The notes beneath the pieces are model-generated. The model saw nothing but the letters and a program-made list of their open reading frames with translations. It made no database searches and was not told the DNA's origin. From Silvimonas amylolytica (GTDB lineage: Bacteria; Pseudomonadota; Gammaproteobacteria; Burkholderiales; Chitinibacteraceae), in NCBI RefSeq assembly GCF_014645555.1, contig NZ_BMLY01000001.1, forward strand, positions 639,939 through 703,938: a stretch of DNA of 64,000 bases, read 5' to 3'. The first letter of the stretch is position 1. Each line of letters opens with the position of its first letter. Both the position numbers and the translations under genes were made by a program. This document shows positions 18,299 to 28,019 of the stretch, piece by piece.

Positions 18299-20491
18299 TT
18301 AACTGATATTCACGATCGACTGGAATGCCTCTTGCGCGATCTGGATCACCTTGCTGGCAGCCTGATAGGCCTGCTGGTAACGCAACAGATTGGCCGCTTC
18401 CTCATCCAGATTCACGCCTGCCAGCGAGTCACGCGCAGTCTGGGCGTTGGTCAGCACCGTCGTCTGGGCTTGCGACATCACTTTAATCTGGTTGGTCTCG
18501 GTACCAATGTTGGACACCATATTGCTATAGGCATCCTGATACGTCACTGAGCCATTCAACAACAATTTACTGGTCTGCAACTTGCCCAGGGCCAGTGCGT
18601 TCCGGTTATCAGACGTCCCAGCCACGGTCGGGCCAACCGCAATGGTATCGCCCGTGGCCGGCGTGCCATTGAGCACCATATTCCAGCCGTTGTAGCTCAC
18701 CGTCATGCCGGCGGTATAAGTTTGCGCCGCAGTGGTCACGCCCGTTGTGCTATCCGTCAGCGTGAACGTGGTCGGGGAGGTAAATGTCAATGTCACCGGA
18801 TTCTTCACTGCCGGATTGAGCGAGCCGCTGGTCGTCGACGTCGGCGGCGTATCAACCGTTGGCTGGGTCAGCGTGACCGTCCCCGTGTTGTTGATATTGG
18901 CAGTGGCCGTCATCGGTGCGGCAGCCGCCACGAGCGACGGATCGGTCGTGGCCACCGACAGATTGGCGATCACGTTGGCGACAGGCTGGATATTGAAGCT
19001 ATCACCCGTGTTCATGGTGCCACTGCCAATGTTGACCAGGAAACCATCCGTACCCACCGGACCTGCCGCCACCTGGGCCGCAGTGAACGTGGTCTGCGTG
19101 TTGTCAGACAAACGCGTCAGCGTGTAATTGGTACCGTCATAGCTGAACTTGTAATTACTGGTGGTCAGCTTGGTGGCATCGCTGATATAGCCAGACAACT
19201 GTGCATTGCCAGTGTTCAGCGAGTTGGCATTCACCGAGCCTAAAGCCGGCGGGAAGGTAAACGTGCCGGTACCCGATGCGGCGGGTGTACTGCCTGATTG
19301 CAGTGTCACGCCCAGCGCGGTGAAGCCAGCGGTCATCTGGGCTCCAGTAATCGTCGCGGTCGAGTTATCGGTCATCCGGGTCAGCGTGTAATTGCCGGTC
19401 GCACTGTCGTAAGCCAGGGAAAAATCAGACTGCGGCGTGGGCGACGATGCAGTTGGCAGGCTCACATTGACGTTCACGCCGTTGACGTTGGCCGTGAAGC
19501 TGGATGCCGCCTGATAAGAGAAAATGTTTTGTCCGATATTGCCGTTCAGATCCTGCCCTGCTTTTTGCTGGGCGTTAAAGGTCTGGGCCAGGCCAATGGC
19601 GGTCAGGTTGAGCGTGTTCTGCGCCAGCGTCAGCGAGTTATTACGAAAATCCAGCAAGCCTTGCAGGCTGCCGCCAGCCAGCGAGTTATCCGGCAGGTAA
19701 ACGGTCGTGTTGTTGAGCTTGTAGGCCACCGAAGTGTTTTGCGGGTTAGACGGCGACTGCACCGCTGCCAACTGGAATGCCGTGCCGTTCACCACGACGT
19801 TCTGACCATTACCGATGTACACATTCATGGTGCCATCGCTATTGGTCACCGTCGTCGCTTTCACGTACTGGTTCAGGTTCTGGACCAGTTCGTCACGTTG
19901 ATCCATCAGATCATTGGGCGGTTGGCCAGAGTTACCCAGAACGGAGATCTGCGTATTCAGATTGGCAATCTGCGACGTAATGGCGTTGATATTGCTCACC
20001 GTATCGCCGATCTGGCCATTGGTCGTAGATAACTCTTGCTGCAATTCGGTGTTGAACGTCTGAAAACGCGACACCAGGGTCTGCGCCGAAGTCAGCATGG
20101 CCGTGCGCGATGGCGAATCAGAGGGATTGCTCGACACCCCTTGCACCGACGTGAAGAAATCCTGCAACGCGGGCGATACACCCGCAGTCGGGTCAGCAAC
20201 GATATTGTCGATGTCCTGCAACTGCGACAGGTACGACGTCAGATAGCTATTCTGCGAAGTCGCCGATTGGAGATTTTTGGTCAGGAACTGGTCGTATGCG
20301 CGCTTGATGGTATCGACCTGAACGCCCATGCCCACGAAACCGCTACCCGTTTGCTGCGGGTAGACGGCGCTTTGCACGATGCTCTGGCGCGAATAGCCGG
20401 GCGTGCTGGCGTTGGCGATATTGTGACCAGTGGTCACCAGCCCAAGGTTCGCCGCGTTCAGACCCGATACGCCGATACTGAAAACACTCAT
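18299..20491 (-). CDS. flgK: Flagellar hook-associated protein 1
   Basis: The protein has 730 residues. The rod/hook N-terminal motif (SGLNAANLGLVTTGHNIANASTPGYSRQ) and a conserved C-terminus (ANLLRYQQAYQAASKVIQIA) bracket a large Thr/Ser/Asn-rich middle. Salmonella FlgK has about 550 residues, so roughly 180 are added in the surface-exposed middle. FlgK caps the hook and seats FlgL. A sigma-28 promoter lies about 60-85 bases upstream of the start, fitting late-class expression of flgKL. Confidence 0.94.
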   Translation of the reverse strand: MSVFSIGVSGLNAANLGLVTTGHNIANASTPGYSRQSIVQSAVYPQQTGSGFVGMGVQVDTIKRAYDQFLTKNLQSATSQNSYLTSYLSQLQDIDNIVADPTAGVSPALQDFFTSVQGVSSNPSDSPSRTAMLTSAQTLVSRFQTFNTELQQELSTTNGQIGDTVSNINAITSQIANLNTQISVLGNSGQPPNDLMDQRDELVQNLNQYVKATTVTNSDGTMNVYIGNGQNVVVNGTAFQLAAVQSPSNPQNTSVAYKLNNTTVYLPDNSLAGGSLQGLLDFRNNSLTLAQNTLNLTAIGLAQTFNAQQKAGQDLNGNIGQNIFSYQAASSFTANVNGVNVNVSLPTASSPTPQSDFSLAYDSATGNYTLTRMTDNSTATITGAQMTAGFTALGVTLQSGSTPAASGTGTFTFPPALGSVNANSLNTGNAQLSGYISDATKLTTSNYKFSYDGTNYTLTRLSDNTQTTFTAAQVAAGPVGTDGFLVNIGSGTMNTGDSFNIQPVANVIANLSVATTDPSLVAAAAPMTATANINNTGTVTLTQPTVDTPPTSTTSGSLNPAVKNPVTLTFTSPTTFTLTDSTTGVTTAAQTYTAGMTVSYNGWNMVLNGTPATGDTIAVGPTVAGTSDNRNALALGKLQTSKLLLNGSVTYQDAYSNMVSNIGTETNQIKVMSQAQTTVLTNAQTARDSLAGVNLDEEAANLLRYQQAYQAASKVIQIAQEAFQSIVNIS

Positions 20492-20551
20492 TGTCCTGCT
20501 CCGTTACTTGTTCGCGGCCGCCGGTTTACCCACAACCACCGCTTTTCACCT

Positions 20552-20578
20552 ATATCGGCCATCTGGCCTGGTTCTTGA
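20552..20578 (-). promoter_or_regulatory. Sigma-28 (FliA) promoter for flgKL
   Basis: On the minus strand TCAAGAAC (-35, 20571-20578) and GCCGATAT (-10, 20552-20559) are separated by exactly 11 bases. The consensus is TAAAGTTT-N11-GCCGATAA; the -10 matches 7 of 8. It sits in the flgJ-flgK gap. Confidence 0.75.
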
Positions 20579-20625
20579 CCACTTGGGACGGGGACACACA
20601 CCCGCTGCCATCACCCACCACCGCT

Positions 20626-21540
20626 TCAGGCGTCGCCTGAACCGGCCATCTGTTTTTGCACCCGTGCCGCCACCAGAGCCAGCTTGCCTGCGTAAGACGG
20701 ATCAGTTGCATAACCTTTGGACTGCAACGCCGTGCCATAACTTTTGGCGTCACTACCAGATCCGACGGCATCACTGAACCGCTTTTTGATGATGCTGGCG
20801 TAATCACTCATGGCATCTGCATAAGAGTCATAAGCGCGAAATGTTTCTGTTTTCTTTTGCGGCACGCCATTCACATATTCCGTGGTGGTGACATCTGCCG
20901 TCTTGCCTTGCCAATCCTTGCCGGCCTTTACGCCAAACAAGTTATGCGTGTCTTGCCCGGCCGCATCGGTCAGCGGTTTTCTACCCCAACCGGTTTCCAG
21001 CGCGGCCTGTGCGACCAGCACATGCGGCGACACCCCCAGCGCAGCGCTGGCCGATTTGGCCGCGTTGCCAATCCTGTCGATGAACGACGAGGTATTGCCG
21101 CCGTCACCGGCATCTTTTGCCGCCCCGCTTGCCGCCGTTGCCGCTTTGGTTGTCAGCGTGCTCTTGCCAAACAGGCTGGGCGGTGTGTGCCAGGGCTGCT
21201 TCAACAGCGATGGATCTTGCTGAATGCTGATCTGCCGCACGATCGCATCAGCAAGGCCGACCCCGCCATGAGCCGACATGTTCGACGCGATCTGCTCGTC
21301 GTACATGCTGCGGAACATGCTGGATGCCGGCGAACTGGAAAGCGTGTCGTACTGCGGCGTCGCATCGCGCATGGACTTGAGCATCTGCTGCATCAACAGC
21401 GCTTCAAACTGCTGCGCCACCGCTTTGACACCGGCCTGCGAATTGGTGTTGGCGGTCTGGCGCAATGCAGTGATGCTGTTCGGATCAGAGGCTAAGGCTT
21501 GCGCCATGTTGCTACGGCTGGCCGGGCTGTCTAACGTCAT
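20626..21540 (-). CDS. flgJ: Flagellar rod cap / peptidoglycan hydrolase FlgJ
   Basis: The protein has 304 residues in two domains. The N-terminal rod-binding/capping domain (about 30-110) has QQFEALLMQQMLKSMRDA. The C-terminal GH73 muramidase domain (about 150-300) has AQAALETGWGRK with the likely catalytic Glu. It opens a hole in peptidoglycan for the rod, acting in the periplasm. This dual-domain form is the beta/gammaproteobacterial type. The gene is cut off from flgI by a terminator and has its own sigma-54 promoter. Confidence 0.94.
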   Translation of the reverse strand: MTLDSPASRSNMAQALASDPNSITALRQTANTNSQAGVKAVAQQFEALLMQQMLKSMRDATPQYDTLSSSPASSMFRSMYDEQIASNMSAHGGVGLADAIVRQISIQQDPSLLKQPWHTPPSLFGKSTLTTKAATAASGAAKDAGDGGNTSSFIDRIGNAAKSASAALGVSPHVLVAQAALETGWGRKPLTDAAGQDTHNLFGVKAGKDWQGKTADVTTTEYVNGVPQKKTETFRAYDSYADAMSDYASIIKKRFSDAVGSGSDAKSYGTALQSKGYATDPSYAGKLALVAARVQKQMAGSGDA

Positions 21541-21576
21541 GTGGCTCGATTCGGCTAAGGGTCTTTAGACCTATTG

Positions 21577-21594
21577 AAGCAAGCACTGTGCCAA
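21577..21594 (-). promoter_or_regulatory. Sigma-54 promoter for flgJ
   Basis: The minus strand reads TTGGCACAGTGCTTGCTTC; TGGCAC and TTGC are correctly spaced, with the GG (21592-21591) and GC (21580-21579) ten bases apart. The predicted transcript starts about 28 bases before the flgJ ATG. Confidence 0.85.
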
Positions 21595-21776
21595 CGGGGT
21601 AAATGGTTGATGGCATTGCAGCTTTGCATCGCCAGCGCGGCGTTTTTTCCTGCACGCCAGTGCTCCATCGAAGCCCGGTAAAAGTCCGTTGGCAAGGCGT
21701 ACGAGCGCAGGCAGTACAATCAAATACAACCAGAGAGAACAACGCCGTCCAGCAGGCTTTTGCCAGACTTCCGGGG

Positions 21777-21807
21777 AAAAAAAACCCGACCCCGGGGGTG
21801 GGTCGGG
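21777..21807 (-). terminator. Intrinsic terminator after flgI
   Basis: CCCGACCC pairs with GGGTCGGG. On the minus strand an unbroken run of eight Ts follows. It ends the flgB-flgI transcript. Confidence 0.9.
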
Positions 21808-21835
21808 CCCGATGGACGCGGCGGGGGGAGCCGCG

Positions 21836-22945
21836 TCAGATCACCTCAAGGTCAGCCTTGAGGCTGCCGGCCGCTTTCATGGCTTGCAAAATGGCCAGCA
21901 AATCCTGAGGGGTGGCACCCACGGCATTGAGCGCGCGAACGACATCACGCAGGTTGGATGCCTTGGGCAAACGCACGATATTGCCCTTGTCTGCTTCGAT
22001 CTGGATATCCGCATTCTGTACACGCGCCGTGCGGCCACCCGCCAGCGCCTGCGGCTGCACGACCGTATTCATGGCAGCAATCGTCACCGTCAGATTGCCA
22101 TGCGCAACCGCACATGGATCAACCTGGACGGCCTGGTTCATCACGATGGAACCAGTACGCGCATTGATGATAACTTTGGCAGCCACATCCGCCGGCGTGA
22201 CATCCAGCCCTTCCAGACGGGACAAAAATGCCACGCGCTGGTTGGCGTCTTCCGGCGCACGCACCTGGATAACCCGGCCATCTTGCGCCGAGGCAATCGG
22301 ACCGAACTGGTTGTTGATGGCATTTACCATATTGCTGGCGGTCGTGAAGTCGGTACGCAGCAACTCCAGTTGCACGAAGTCGCCCTGCCCGACACCACCC
22401 GGCACTGACCGCTCGACCGTCGCGCCATCCGGAATCCGCCCTGTAGCCAGCTGGTTGATCTGCGTACTGGAACCGCCCGCTGAAGCGCCTGCACCAGCAA
22501 CGACCACATTACCTTGCGCCATGGCATAGATCTGGCCATCCACGCCTTTGAGCGGCGTCAGCACCAACGTACCGCCACGCAATGACTTGGCATTACCGAT
22601 CGACGACACGGTGACATCCAGCGGCTGGCCAGGGCGGGAAAACGCCGGCAAGTTGGTCGTTACCGTTACGGCAGCGACGTTCTTCAGTTGCAGATTGCCG
22701 CCAGTGGGCACCTGCACACCGAGGTTATTGAGCATGTTGATCACGGACTGCACCGTGAAAGGCGTTTGCGTGGTCTGGTCACCACTGCCATCCAGACCCA
22801 CCACCAGGCCGTAACCCACCAACTGGTTGGGGCGCACACCTGCAATGCTGGCCAGATCGCGCACCTTGTCGGCCCGCGCGACGCCTGCAGCCAGCAACAA
22901 CATGGCACACAGGGCAAAGCGCTTGAAGATGTTCATCGTATTCAT
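21836..22945 (-). CDS. flgI: Flagellar P-ring protein
   Basis: The protein has 369 residues. A signal peptide ends near ARA, then DKVRDLASIAGVRPNQLVGYGLVVGLDGSGD, the FlgI signature. FlgI is exported by Sec and forms the P ring around the rod in peptidoglycan. An internal ATG nine bases in is an alternative start. It is the last gene before the terminator at 21777-21807 and is 16 bases from flgH. Confidence 0.95.
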   Translation of the reverse strand: MNTMNIFKRFALCAMLLLAAGVARADKVRDLASIAGVRPNQLVGYGLVVGLDGSGDQTTQTPFTVQSVINMLNNLGVQVPTGGNLQLKNVAAVTVTTNLPAFSRPGQPLDVTVSSIGNAKSLRGGTLVLTPLKGVDGQIYAMAQGNVVVAGAGASAGGSSTQINQLATGRIPDGATVERSVPGGVGQGDFVQLELLRTDFTTASNMVNAINNQFGPIASAQDGRVIQVRAPEDANQRVAFLSRLEGLDVTPADVAAKVIINARTGSIVMNQAVQVDPCAVAHGNLTVTIAAMNTVVQPQALAGGRTARVQNADIQIEADKGNIVRLPKASNLRDVVRALNAVGATPQDLLAILQAMKAAGSLKADLEVI

Positions 22946-22961
22946 GATTTCACGCGCACTC

Positions 22962-23660
22962 TCAGTAAGGCATCACGCTCAGGAAGAAGCGCTGCAGCCA
23001 GCCCATTGTGGTGGCATCCGCCAGTGCGCCCACGCCCAGTTGCTCGATACGCGCGTCAGCCACCTTGGAGGATGGAATGGTATTGCCGGCCTGGATGTCG
23101 GTCGGGTTGATCACGCCGGTCAGGCGCAGGGTATTCACATGACCATTGATAGCGATCTGTTTTTCGCCACCAATCTGCAGGTTGCCATTGGGTAAGACTT
23201 CAATCACGGTGGCTGAGAGAGAACCGGTAAAGGTGTTGGTATTGTCCGTCGAACCATTACCGGCAAACTTGTTTTCGTTGCTGGTGTTCATGGTGGCGCC
23301 CATGAACTCACGCAGGTAGCCAGGCATACCTGGCAGAGAGCCACTACCACTCAATGTCAGCGTACCCTTGCGGTCAGTTGAGGTATCCACCTTGTTGGTC
23401 GCAGACAGATTTTCGGCAATGGTAATGGTCAACACATCGCCCAGGCGTTTGGCGGTGCGTTCTTCAAACAGCTGGCGCGAATTGGCAGTCTGGAAGATGG
23501 AACCCTGGTTGTAGTTCGACTGCAGCGCAGGCTCAGGCCGGATCGTGGTCGGCGCGGTCACAATCGACTTGGGTTGAACCACGGCGCAGGCGCCCAGCGA
23601 CAACGTTACCGCTGCCAATGCCAGTCGTACCCAACGCGATCTCTTCACTGCCATGTTCAT
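22962..23660 (-). CDS. flgH: Flagellar L-ring lipoprotein
   Basis: The protein has 232 residues. A lipoprotein signal peptide with lipobox LGAC (Cys near residue 23) is followed by the FlgH core (GSIFQTANSRQLFEERTAKRLGDVLTI). It forms the outer-membrane L ring. The start MNMAVKRSRW at 23660 gives a proper lipoprotein signal; a longer reading to 23747 would destroy it. The gene follows flgG. Confidence 0.95.
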   Translation of the reverse strand: MNMAVKRSRWVRLALAAVTLSLGACAVVQPKSIVTAPTTIRPEPALQSNYNQGSIFQTANSRQLFEERTAKRLGDVLTITIAENLSATNKVDTSTDRKGTLTLSGSGSLPGMPGYLREFMGATMNTSNENKFAGNGSTDNTNTFTGSLSATVIEVLPNGNLQIGGEKQIAINGHVNTLRLTGVINPTDIQAGNTIPSSKVADARIEQLGVGALADATTMGWLQRFFLSVMPY

Positions 23661-23747
23661 GCCCTTCTCTCGCGACCGCTCTCGGCGGCCGTCATGCATC
23701 AATCGTCTTGCCCGCAACGGCCGGGGTGGCCGTTGCGCTTGCCTCAA

Positions 23748-24533
23748 TTACATCGACTCGAGCTTTTGCAGCATCTGATCGGATGTGGTCACTGCGCGCG
23801 AGTTGATTTCATAGGCACGCTGCGCCTGGATCATGTTGACCAGTTCTTCGGTCACGTTCACGTTGGATGTTTCCACATAACCCTGGTCAATTGCACCCAG
23901 ACCATTCGTGCCCGGCTGTCCCGCTGTCGGAGCGCCAGAGGCATTGGTTTCCAGGAAAAGATTGTCGCCAATGGCTTGCAGACCGGCCGGGTTGATAAAC
24001 GTGGCCAGCTGGATCACGCCCAACGTGACCGGCGCGCTCGCTACATTGTTCACAATGGCCGTCACCGTGCCATCTTTGGCAACCGTGACAGAAGTCGTTC
24101 CGGCGGGCACTTGCAGGCCCGGGTTCAGAGCCTCACCGCCGGCGGTGACGACGTTACCCTGGTTATCCAGCTGGAACGAACCATCACGCGTATACGCCGT
24201 CGTGCCATCCGGCTGGGTAATCTGGAAGAAACCCACGCCGTTAATGGCCAGATCAAGCTGGCCTTCGGTGTTCTGCAGACTGCCCTGCTCAAAAATCCGG
24301 GCGGTGGCAACGGTACGCACACCGGTACCCAATTGCAAACCCGTCGGCAGGCTCGTGGTCTGGCTGGTCGCGCCACCTGGCTGACGCAGGTTCTGGTACA
24401 GCAAATCTTCAAAGATCGGCCGTTCGCGCTTGTAGCCGTTGGTAGCCACGTTGGCCAGGTTGTGAGAGATCACGTCGACGTTGTTCTGCATGGCATCCAT
24501 GCCCGTCTTGGCGATCCACAGTGAACGCATCAT
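23748..24533 (-). CDS. flgG: Flagellar distal rod protein
   Basis: The protein has 261 residues, the standard FlgG length. It begins MMRSLWIAKTGMDAMQNNVDVISHNLANVATNGYKRERPIFEDLLYQ and ends with the rod/hook C-terminal coiled segment. FlgG builds the distal rod. AAGGAAG precedes the ATG. It lies between flgF and flgH. Confidence 0.96.
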   Translation of the reverse strand: MMRSLWIAKTGMDAMQNNVDVISHNLANVATNGYKRERPIFEDLLYQNLRQPGGATSQTTSLPTGLQLGTGVRTVATARIFEQGSLQNTEGQLDLAINGVGFFQITQPDGTTAYTRDGSFQLDNQGNVVTAGGEALNPGLQVPAGTTSVTVAKDGTVTAIVNNVASAPVTLGVIQLATFINPAGLQAIGDNLFLETNASGAPTAGQPGTNGLGAIDQGYVETSNVNVTEELVNMIQAQRAYEINSRAVTTSDQMLQKLESM

Positions 24534-24615
24534 GGTGTGTTCTTCCTTGTTTTATCTTGCGCGAGCGCGGTATTACATCGGTACAGCCCGGCATCATTTC
24601 AGCCGGCGATCGTCA

Positions 24616-25353
24616 TTAGCTGGTGAACTGGATGACTGAAGCCACCGAGCGTGCATTGGTATCAGCGGTCTGGATCAACTGCACCTGCATGTCGTAATGG
24701 CGCTGCGAGCCAATCATGTTGACCAGTTCATCGACCGTGTTGACGTTGCTGTTTTCCAGCGCGTCCGACGCGACTTCCACGTTGTCATCGGGCTGGGCCG
24801 TGGAGCCATCGCGCATGCGGAACAGGCCGTCCATGCCTTTGTACAGATCAGTGCCCGCCGGATTAACCAGTTTCAGACGGCCCAGATCGGTAGTGGCCGA
24901 CGGATTGTCCAGCGGCGTGCCACTGATGGTGCCGTCAGAGCCAAACGAGATACGCGTGTTGTCCGGCACGGTGATTGGGCCGTTTTCACCCATAACCACG
25001 AGGCCAGAACGGGTCTTCAACAGACCGGAGGCATCAATCTCAAAACCGCCGTTACGGGTATAAGCCTCACCCGAACCAGTCTGCACGGTAAACCAGCCAT
25101 CGCCGTTGATCGCGGCATCCATATCCCGGCCAGTACTCTGGATCACGCCAGGAGACAGATCCGCGCCCGTGGTTTGCGCCACCACGAAAGCGCGGGTCTG
25201 AGCGCCCTCGCCCAGCACGGGCACAGCGCGAAACGCATCCAGATCAGCCCGGAAACCCGGGGTCGCGGCATTGGCAAGGTTGCTGGAGACGGTGGCCTGC
25301 CGTTGCATGGATTGCTTGGCGCCGGTCATGGCCACGTATATCAGTCTGTCCAT
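24616..25353 (-). CDS. flgF: Flagellar proximal rod protein
   Basis: The protein has 245 residues. The N-terminus MDRLIYVAMTGAKQSMQRQATVSSNLANAATPGFRADL is typical of FlgF, and the C-terminus matches the rod/hook coiled domain. It is a proximal rod subunit exported by the flagellar type III system. It is collinear with FlgG and probably arose by duplication. Confidence 0.95.
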   Translation of the reverse strand: MDRLIYVAMTGAKQSMQRQATVSSNLANAATPGFRADLDAFRAVPVLGEGAQTRAFVVAQTTGADLSPGVIQSTGRDMDAAINGDGWFTVQTGSGEAYTRNGGFEIDASGLLKTRSGLVVMGENGPITVPDNTRISFGSDGTISGTPLDNPSATTDLGRLKLVNPAGTDLYKGMDGLFRMRDGSTAQPDDNVEVASDALENSNVNTVDELVNMIGSQRHYDMQVQLIQTADTNARSVASVIQFTS

Positions 25354-25409
25354 TAAGCTGGGTTACCCGTGTTCTGCTGCAGTGACGAGATCAAAAAGCC
25401 AGACCCGGA

Positions 25410-26738
25410 TTAACCCAGGTTCACGATGGTTTGCAGGATCGTGTCCTGCGCCTTGATCGTTTGTGCGTTGGCCTGATAGTTGCGCTGGGCGGTAATCAGA
25501 TTCACCAGCTCTGAAGTCAGATCAACGTTGGAGTCTTCCTGCGCGGAGGATTGCAGCGAACCCAGGCTACCAGTGCCCGGATTACCAATCACAGGCTGGC
25601 CCGAAGCAAAACTCTGCGCCCAACGGTTGTCGCCCAGCGGCTGCAGACCCTGCACGTTGGTGAAGTTGGCCAGCACAATCTGACCAACAGTCTTGGTCTG
25701 ACCGTTGGAGTAACTCCCCTGGATCACACCATCCTTGCTGATGCTCATGCCCGTCAATGTGCCGTCGGCATAGCCATCGTTACCCAGAGATCCTACCGAG
25801 AACGGGCTGCCGTATTGAGTCGAAGTCGGAAACGAAACATTGAAAGCAAACGGGCTGGTTGCGCCATTCGGCGCAGTCAGCGTGGTGCTAAAGGTGAAAC
25901 CAGAGACGTTAGATGCGGCTGTACCGGTCAGCGGATCAGTCGGCACCGTGGTGGCATCAAGCGTACCGGTACCGGTGTACATCAAATAACCGTTGGTACC
26001 CGCCGGGGAACCAGTGGTAGTCGGCGTACCACCGTCAAACGAGGTCTGCACTTCCCACTGGTTGGTCGCCACTTTGGTGAAATAGAACGACAGGTTGTGC
26101 GACACGCCCTGCGCGTCATACACCTGAGCGGTCGTGGAGCTGGTAAAGGTAGTCGGATCAGTCACGTTCAACGGGCCCACGCCGGTCGGCGGTGCAGCAC
26201 GGTTGATAATGGGTGCGGATGCGTTCAGGTTCATCGAATTTAACTGCAGACCGGCGTTGGATGTACCGGAAGAGCCGGTCGCACGGGCACCGATGTTACC
26301 GACCGTGATCTGCAGTGGCACCGGGTTCCCGCCAGTAAGCAACTGACCGGAGTTCGGATCAACACCCCAACCGGTCAGGCGCTGGCCGTCGTTAACGATA
26401 TAACCCTGGTTATCCAGCTGGAACTGACCATTACGGGTGTAAGAGATGGTGCCTGCGGTATCTGACATGCGGAAAAAACCGTTCCCGGTAATTGCCACAT
26501 CCAGCGGGTTGCTGGTGGTCTCGACGTTGCCCTGGCCAAATTGCTGCGCGATATCCATCACACGGGTACCGATACCGGCCACGTTGGACGATGACGCAAA
26601 GGTGGACGCGTAAATATCAGCGAACTCGGCACGCGACTGTTTAAACCCGACGGTGTTGGCGTTGGCAATGTTATTGCCGATCACGTCCAGGTTCTTGGAT
26701 GCTGCATTCAGACCGCTCAGACCTTGCTGGAAACCCAT
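25410..26738 (-). CDS. flgE: Flagellar hook protein
   Basis: The protein has 442 residues. It begins MGFQQGLSGLNAASKNLDVIGNNIANANTVGFKQSRAEFADIY and ends with the AQRNYQANAQTIKAQDTILQTIVNLG hook C-terminus. FlgE polymerises into the hook. The middle is Thr/Gly/Asn-rich, as in other hook proteins. It lies between flgD (upstream) and flgF. Confidence 0.96.
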   Translation of the reverse strand: MGFQQGLSGLNAASKNLDVIGNNIANANTVGFKQSRAEFADIYASTFASSSNVAGIGTRVMDIAQQFGQGNVETTSNPLDVAITGNGFFRMSDTAGTISYTRNGQFQLDNQGYIVNDGQRLTGWGVDPNSGQLLTGGNPVPLQITVGNIGARATGSSGTSNAGLQLNSMNLNASAPIINRAAPPTGVGPLNVTDPTTFTSSTTAQVYDAQGVSHNLSFYFTKVATNQWEVQTSFDGGTPTTTGSPAGTNGYLMYTGTGTLDATTVPTDPLTGTAASNVSGFTFSTTLTAPNGATSPFAFNVSFPTSTQYGSPFSVGSLGNDGYADGTLTGMSISKDGVIQGSYSNGQTKTVGQIVLANFTNVQGLQPLGDNRWAQSFASGQPVIGNPGTGSLGSLQSSAQEDSNVDLTSELVNLITAQRNYQANAQTIKAQDTILQTIVNLG

Positions 26739-26844
26739 GTTTACCCTCCCGGCAATCCTTGCCGCCCCTGCGGCAATTCATGCCTGCCCTCCCCGGGCAG
26801 TATGTTTCGTTAGTTCGTTAATCTTGCTGAACGACGTGTGCCGG

Positions 26845-27564
26845 TCAGGTAGAAGACGTTGAAGCCGCTGCGCTTACTTGCTTGATATCGCTCAGGTTCA
26901 CGGTCGAGCCATTCGCCAGTACCACCTGCACGTTGCTGCCATTCAGGATCACGCTGGAAGCGGTCTGCCAGCCATCCACCGTCATCGGAGACGAGTTACC
27001 GGATGAATCAATCCCCTGAGCCACGATGGCATAGTTACCGGCTGGCGCCTTGGTGCCATCAGCCAGCGTGCCATCCCAGTTGATCGGGTTGGTCTGGCCT
27101 GCGGTTGGCGTCGCGGTCATCTGGTCGACAATCTTGCCCGTCGACAGCGAGACCACAGACACCTGCATCTGCGTGGTGCCCGTTGGCACATCCACCGAAG
27201 CCTGCAGATTATTGGTGCCGTCGTAAGCCCAGGAACTCGTCGGTGCCATCACTTGCTTACCAATCAGCGACGCCGATTGCAGCGCCTGGCTTGAATTGAA
27301 CAGCGACGACATGGTGTTCATGGTGGAATTCAATTGCTGCAACCCGCTCACCGTGCTGATCTGCGCCAATTGCGAAGTCATCTGGGAGTTATCCATCGGG
27401 TTGGTCGGATCCTGGTTCTGCAACTGCGCGACCAGCAGTTTCATGAACTGGTCCTGCATCGCCTGTGCCGAACCCGACGCGCCGCTGCTGCTGGACGTAC
27501 CGCTCATGGCGGAGTTCAGCGCGCTGAAGTTGATCCCGGTACCGTTGTTTACTGTAGTGGCCAT
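26845..27564 (-). CDS. flgD: Flagellar hook assembly scaffold (hook cap) protein
   Basis: The protein has 239 residues. The conserved block FMKLLVAQLQNQDPTNPMDNSQMTSQLAQISTVSGLQQLN lies at about 40-80, followed by FlgD Ig-like/tudor domains. FlgD caps the growing hook. It is the usual neighbour between flgC and flgE. Confidence 0.95.
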   Translation of the reverse strand: MATTVNNGTGINFSALNSAMSGTSSSSGASGSAQAMQDQFMKLLVAQLQNQDPTNPMDNSQMTSQLAQISTVSGLQQLNSTMNTMSSLFNSSQALQSASLIGKQVMAPTSSWAYDGTNNLQASVDVPTGTTQMQVSVVSLSTGKIVDQMTATPTAGQTNPINWDGTLADGTKAPAGNYAIVAQGIDSSGNSSPMTVDGWQTASSVILNGSNVQVVLANGSTVNLSDIKQVSAAASTSST

Positions 27565-27593
27565 GGTGCGATTCCCTCAATCCGGGTTATCAA

Positions 27594-28001
27594 TCAGCTC
27601 GACCCGAGTTGCAACGTGCGCTGCATCAGGGTCTTGGCAGTATTCATCACGTCGGCATTGGTCTGGTAAGACCGTGACGCCGACAACATATTGGTCATTT
27701 CTTCCACGACATCCACATTGGGCATGGCCACATAACCATTGGCATCCGCCACCGGATTACGCGGGTCATACACCAGCTTGGGCGGAGCTTGATCCTCAAC
27801 CACTTGAGTGACCTTCACACCCACGCCACCTTCCGGACCGACCGGTGTCGCCTGGAACACCACCTGCTTGGCGCGATACGGCTGGCCATTGGAACTGGTG
27901 GTCGATTCGGCATTGGCCAGGTTACTGGCCACTGCATTCAGGCGCATGGACTGCGCCTGCATGGCCGAAGCCGAAATATCAAAAGTGCTGAACAGAGACA
28001 T
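27594..28001 (-). CDS. flgC: Flagellar proximal rod protein
   Basis: The protein has 135 residues and begins [34 protein letters not shown]. The C-terminus has [28 protein letters not shown]. It is a proximal rod subunit, 18 bases after flgB. Confidence 0.96.
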   Translation of the reverse strand: MSLFSTFDISASAMQAQSMRLNAVASNLANAESTTSSNGQPYRAKQVVFQATPVGPEGGVGVKVTQVVEDQAPPKLVYDPRNPVADANGYVAMPNVDVVEEMTNMLSASRSYQTNADVMNTAKTLMQRTLQLGSS

Positions 28002-28019
28002 CGTCAGGCTGCTCCGTTA

